Below, piece by piece: positions 42,172 through 44,760 of a DNA stretch of 44,760 bases; within the stretch, counting starts at the first letter, position 1, and each line of letters begins with the position of its first letter. The translations under genes were made by a program, and so were the position numbers. This stretch comes from Pseudomonadota bacterium. Lineage in GTDB: Bacteria; Pseudomonadota; Alphaproteobacteria; Azospirillales; Azospirillaceae. The stretch spans positions 1-44,760 of the forward strand of contig JAFAFA010000148.1 in assembly GCA_023423695.1 (NCBI GenBank). The letters run 5' to 3'. The notes beneath the pieces are model-generated. The model was not told where the DNA came from, made no database searches, and worked only from the letters and a program-made list of their open reading frames with translations.

Positions 42172-42860
42172 ACCGTTTCCCTGCCTTCGTTGACGCTGAC
42201 CCCGGTGTGTTCGGTCAGCATGGTTTCATAGTTGGCGCCCATCGCCTCGGCCATCGACCGGCCGCCCCGCACCGCGTCGGCGATCAGCCGCTCGCGCCGC
42301 GCGATGGTCTCGGCGGTGGCGACGACCTCGGCAGCGTCGGCCCGGGCGATGAACAGGACGCCGCTGGCGTCGGCGATGACGAGGTCGCCGGGGGCGACCG
42401 GCACGCCGCACAGCGTCACCGGCTCGTTCCAGGCAACTTCGCGAATGCGGCCGCGCGCGGTGGTGGGGACGGCGTTGCGGCCCCATAGCGGCAGGCCGTA
42501 CTGCCGCGTCTCGTCCAGGTCGCGGCAGGCGCCGTCGATCACCACGCCTTCCGCCCCGCGCGTCACCGCGCCCAGAGACAGGATGCCGCCCCAGCCGGCG
42601 ACGTCGGTGCGCGCGCCGTGGGCGATGACGATGACCTTGCCGGGACCGCTGGCGTCGACCGCCGCCGTGCAGAGATGGCGTGGGCTGGCGGTGCCGTCGA
42701 CGGGGCCGAGCTGGACGGTGATAGCCTCGCCGACGACCAGCCGGGATCCGCTGAGCGGTGTCAGCCCGGCGGCTAGGCCGCTCTTGCCCAGCCGGTCCAG
42801 CGCGTCGGACACGGCGCAGGTGTCGAGCCTGGACAGGCGTTCAACCAGGGTTGCGGTCAT
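42168..42860 (-). CDS. RraA-fold protein 2 (aldolase-like)
   Basis: 230 residues from ATG at 42860 (ATGA overlap with RraA 3). Motifs: CAVSDALDRLGKSG, GKVIVIAHGARTDVAGWGGI, GAEGVVIDGACRDLDETRQY (Arg-Asp present), VAPGDLVIADASGVLFIARA. Like RraA 1 it lacks the GTVK loop, having GLPLWGRNAVPTTARGRI. It differs clearly from both neighbours, so the three genes are old paralogues rather than a recent tandem duplication. Confidence 0.88.
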   Translation of the reverse strand: MTATLVERLSRLDTCAVSDALDRLGKSGLAAGLTPLSGSRLVVGEAITVQLGPVDGTASPRHLCTAAVDASGPGKVIVIAHGARTDVAGWGGILSLGAVTRGAEGVVIDGACRDLDETRQYGLPLWGRNAVPTTARGRIREVAWNEPVTLCGVPVAPGDLVIADASGVLFIARADAAEVVATAETIARRERLIADAVRGGRSMAEAMGANYETMLTEHTGVSVNEGRETV

Positions 42861-43495
42861 GACGCGGCTCCCGGCTGCCGGGGCAGCTTGTAGATGTCGA
42901 TGGTTGTCTCGCCACGGGCAAGACGGGCGAAGATGTCCTGTTCGGCGCGGTCGCGGTCGTGGGCGGAGCGGACGGCGGCTCCGGCCCCGGCGGCGGGGAC
43001 GACGCACACGCCGTCGGCGTCTCCCATCACCAGATCGCCGGCGCGCACGGTGACGCCGCCGATGGTCGCCGGCTCGCCCAGGGCGCCGTCGCCCTGCGGG
43101 TCCTTGACCGTGCCGCGGATGCAGACGGCCGCCGCGAAGACCGGGAAGCCGGCCTCGATCAGCGCGGCGGCGTCGCGCACCCCGCCCTCGATCACCAGCC
43201 CGCCGAGTTGGCGTTGCTGCGCAGCGCGGGTCATGACCTCGCCCCAATAGCCGAATTCGGTGGCGCCGCCGGTCGCGACGACCAGCACATCGCCGGCCGC
43301 CGCCGCACAGATCGCGCGGTGGAGCCACAGATTGTCGCCGCCGGGCGAGCGCACCGGATAGGCGCGGCCCACCACGCGCATGGCGGGCGACAGCGGCTTG
43401 ATCGCGGAGGGCAGGGCGCCGATCCGGCCGGCGGCCTCGTGCAGGCTGGCGGTGCCGGTCGCCGCCGCCTCGCCCAGAAGGTCGGGGGTCAGCAT
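42857..43495 (-). CDS. RraA-fold protein 3, CHA/HMG aldolase-like (LigK/GalC type)
   Basis: 212 residues from ATG at 43495; the frame extends to GTG 43510, but GAGGGG before 43495 supports the shorter form. It is the most canonical of the three: GYWGEVMTRAAQQRQLGGLV, VIEGGVRDAAALIEAGFPVF, AVCIRGTVKDPQGD, VRAGDLVMGDADGVCVVPA. The RGTVK loop and GGVRD pair match 4-carboxy-4-hydroxy-2-oxoadipate aldolases, which split the LigJ product into pyruvate and oxaloacetate. Together with LigJ and LigB homologues it completes a lower pathway. Confidence 0.9.
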   Translation of the reverse strand: MLTPDLLGEAAATGTASLHEAAGRIGALPSAIKPLSPAMRVVGRAYPVRSPGGDNLWLHRAICAAAAGDVLVVATGGATEFGYWGEVMTRAAQQRQLGGLVIEGGVRDAAALIEAGFPVFAAAVCIRGTVKDPQGDGALGEPATIGGVTVRAGDLVMGDADGVCVVPAAGAGAAVRSAHDRDRAEQDIFARLARGETTIDIYKLPRQPGAAS

Positions 43496-43506
43496 CGTCC
43501 CGCCCC

Positions 43507-44463
43507 TCACGACCAGGTGGCGAAGGTCATGCCGCAGCCGGTCCCGGCGCTGGAGCGGTAGCCGGGAACATAGTCCACCAGCTCCATCCGCTTATCCTCC
43601 AGCGCGCCGGCCGCGACGACCCAGTTCAGGATTTCCGACGACCCGGATTGAAGCTTGTCCATCGGCAGGCCGCGCAGGGTGTCGGCGTCCTTGTCGGCCA
43701 TCGCCTTGATGACGGCGCGGTCGAGATCCTCGTCGATCACGAAATGACTGAGACCGCCCGACGCGACGATGGCGACCCGCCGGTCGTCGGGCCAGCTTTC
43801 CACCGCCGCGCGGATCGCCTGTCCCAACGCGTAGCAGCGCTTGGGCGTCGGCTGGTTCGGCGGGAAATAGGTGTTGATCAACACCGGCACCATCGGGATC
43901 GGGGCCATGTCGGTCATCAGCCGGCGCTTCACGAAGGTCCAGGCGTGGCCGAGCGAGCGGCCTTCCGGCTGGCGGGTGAACTGCGCGACGTCGAATTCGG
44001 CGTCGATCAGGTGACGCACCATCCAGCGGGCCAGCGCCGGTTCGCAGGCGTAGCGGTCGGGTTCGTCGGCGTGGACCGCCCAGCGGCCGGCGCGGTGCGA
44101 CGGCGCGAGGTTCTCGGGCGAGCCCGGCAGATCCCAGATCTCCGGCCCCATGAAGACCGAGAAGGCGGGCAGGCAATCGTCGAGGAACAGCTCGTGCTGG
44201 TCATCGCCGACCACCACCAGCACGTCGGGCGCCACGTCCTTCAGGGCGCGGCCCAGCGTGGCGATGGCCGACTGCGTCGCCTCGTACTTGCGGGTCCACA
44301 CCTCGTCGGTCAACTGCTCGGGCATCCAGGCGGGGGCGTCGGCCTCCAGCCTTTCATAGGGGGTGCGCTTGCGGTCGAGCTTGGCGTGCTCGGCCCACCA
44401 TTCGGGTTTGACGCTGCACTGCGTGCTGTGCGCGGTGCCCAGCCCCAGAACGATCTTGGCCAT
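43507..44463 (-). CDS. LigB-type class III extradiol ring-cleavage dioxygenase
   Basis: 318 residues. MAKIVLGLGTAHSTQ places a metal-ligand His at 12, as in LigB/DesZ proteins; further blocks are VLVVVGDDQHELFLDDCLP (second His) and VAIVASGGLSHFVIDEDLDR (acid-base His), SGSSEILNWVVAAGALEDKR (Glu region). The N-terminal wording is closest to 3-O-methylgallate/gallate-type dioxygenases. No separate LigA-type small subunit gene is visible, so it is probably a single-chain enzyme. It opens a catechol- or gallate-like ring adjacent to the hydroxyls (Fe(II), O2). The upstream Rieske oxygenase would prepare its substrate. Confidence 0.88.
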   Translation of the reverse strand: MAKIVLGLGTAHSTQCSVKPEWWAEHAKLDRKRTPYERLEADAPAWMPEQLTDEVWTRKYEATQSAIATLGRALKDVAPDVLVVVGDDQHELFLDDCLPAFSVFMGPEIWDLPGSPENLAPSHRAGRWAVHADEPDRYACEPALARWMVRHLIDAEFDVAQFTRQPEGRSLGHAWTFVKRRLMTDMAPIPMVPVLINTYFPPNQPTPKRCYALGQAIRAAVESWPDDRRVAIVASGGLSHFVIDEDLDRAVIKAMADKDADTLRGLPMDKLQSGSSEILNWVVAAGALEDKRMELVDYVPGYRSSAGTGCGMTFATWS

Positions 44464-44492
44464 GGAGTGTCTCCAGTCTTTTCAAAAGGGGG

Positions 44493-44760
44493 TCAGGACA
44501 CCGGGCTGTCCGCCAGTTCGGAAACCTGAAGGGACGCCGGCCCCTCATCGGGTCGGGCGAGGTCGCGCCAGTCGGTGGATTTGGGCACGATGCCCTCGAA
44601 GGCGCGGATGCCGGTGCGCGGCACGGCGTCGGCGGAGCCGATGGGGGGATCGCCGTCGCGGAAGGCGCGGACGGCCTCGACCATCATGCGGCGGAACTGC
44701 ACGATGGCGACGTCGCTGGCGCCGAGGATTTCCTTCGAGCGGTCGGCGATGCCGCCCATC
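44493..44760 (-). CDS. Rieske ring-hydroxylating oxygenase alpha subunit, C-terminal part
   Basis: The last 88 residues, with the start beyond the window. GGIADRSKEILGASDVAIVQ, FRRMMVEAVRAF, and TGIRAFEGIVPKSTDWRD match the C-terminal helix of phthalate-4,5-dioxygenase-like Rieske oxygenases. The Rieske centre and iron site are outside the window. It belongs to the same minus-strand operon as the LigB-type dioxygenase, 29 bp upstream of it, and would hydroxylate, decarboxylate or demethylate the aromatic substrate. Confidence 0.8.
   Translation of the reverse strand, partial: MGGIADRSKEILGASDVAIVQFRRMMVEAVRAFRDGDPPIGSADAVPRTGIRAFEGIVPKSTDWRDLARPDEGPASLQVSELADSPVS

Overview
The window is high-GC, densely packed DNA of alphaproteobacterial character. 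The gene styles (LivMG fusions, acetoin-type dehydrogenase, IS families, a group II intron in an IS3 element) suggest an Azospirillum-like or related soil bacterium, probably an accessory replicon or island. The taxonomic call is inference; no rRNA, tRNA or replication gene is present to fix it.

Left mobile scrap yard (1-4.25 kb): an IS6-family end inserted in a hipB-like antitoxin gene, whose upstream region keeps three 16-bp palindromes exactly 50 bp apart; an IS6 transposase remnant; one intact small orphan protein with a Cys-His-Asp pattern; a truncated winged-helix gene; a complete IS256-family element (2212-3761, 8-bp target duplication) with an amber codon and a 119-bp MITE nested inside its transposase; a broken IS5-type transposase; and a stray IS256 end.

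Main catabolic island (4.25-31.0 kb). Minus-strand operon 13250->4250: 2-oxoacid dehydrogenase E1alpha, E1beta, an enoyl-CoA hydratase, E2, acyl-CoA dehydrogenase, acyl-CoA synthetase, an MmgE/PrpD protein and a TetR regulator. Divergent plus-strand operon 13619->19523: a branched-chain-type ABC importer (LivK, LivH, LivMG fusion, LivF) and a maleylacetate-reductase-like dehydrogenase, ending in a terminator. Third operon 19741->23673: IclR regulator, a thiolase-fold protein lacking both catalytic Cys, a DUF35 protein, two MaoC-type proteins and a crotonase. This set resembles the hydratase/retro-aldolase cassette of steroid side-chain degradation. Fourth operon 23752->31014: a second LivK/H/MG/F importer, a PRISE-type enone reductase and a second acyl-CoA synthetase. 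Together these read as uptake of a carboxylated substrate, CoA activation, dehydrogenation, hydration, retro-aldol cleavage and oxidative decarboxylation. The substrate is not identifiable from sequence alone.

Debris with a decayed paralogous cluster (31.0-34.3 kb): an AbiEii-like toxin remnant, a 5' piece of etfB, an intact lpd (E3), and an inverted, internally deleted copy of the divergent E1alpha/livK...livF region. The copied promoter region keeps two versions of a 16-bp palindrome (consensus ATGAnnnATnnnTCAT) also found twice in the intact 13.3-13.6 kb intergenic region.

Integration/mobile block (34.3-39.9 kb): tyrosine recombinase, a membrane-anchored GNAT-like protein, and an IS3-family element whose orfB is split by a 2240-bp group II intron. 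Removing the intron restores the orfB frame exactly.

Second catabolic operon (44.76->40.08 kb, minus strand): 3' end of a Rieske ring hydroxylase, a LigB-type extradiol dioxygenase, three different RraA-fold proteins, a RidA protein and a LigJ-type hydratase. This is a lower pathway of the gallate/protocatechuate meta-cleavage kind (hydroxylation, ring opening, hydration, aldol cleavage).
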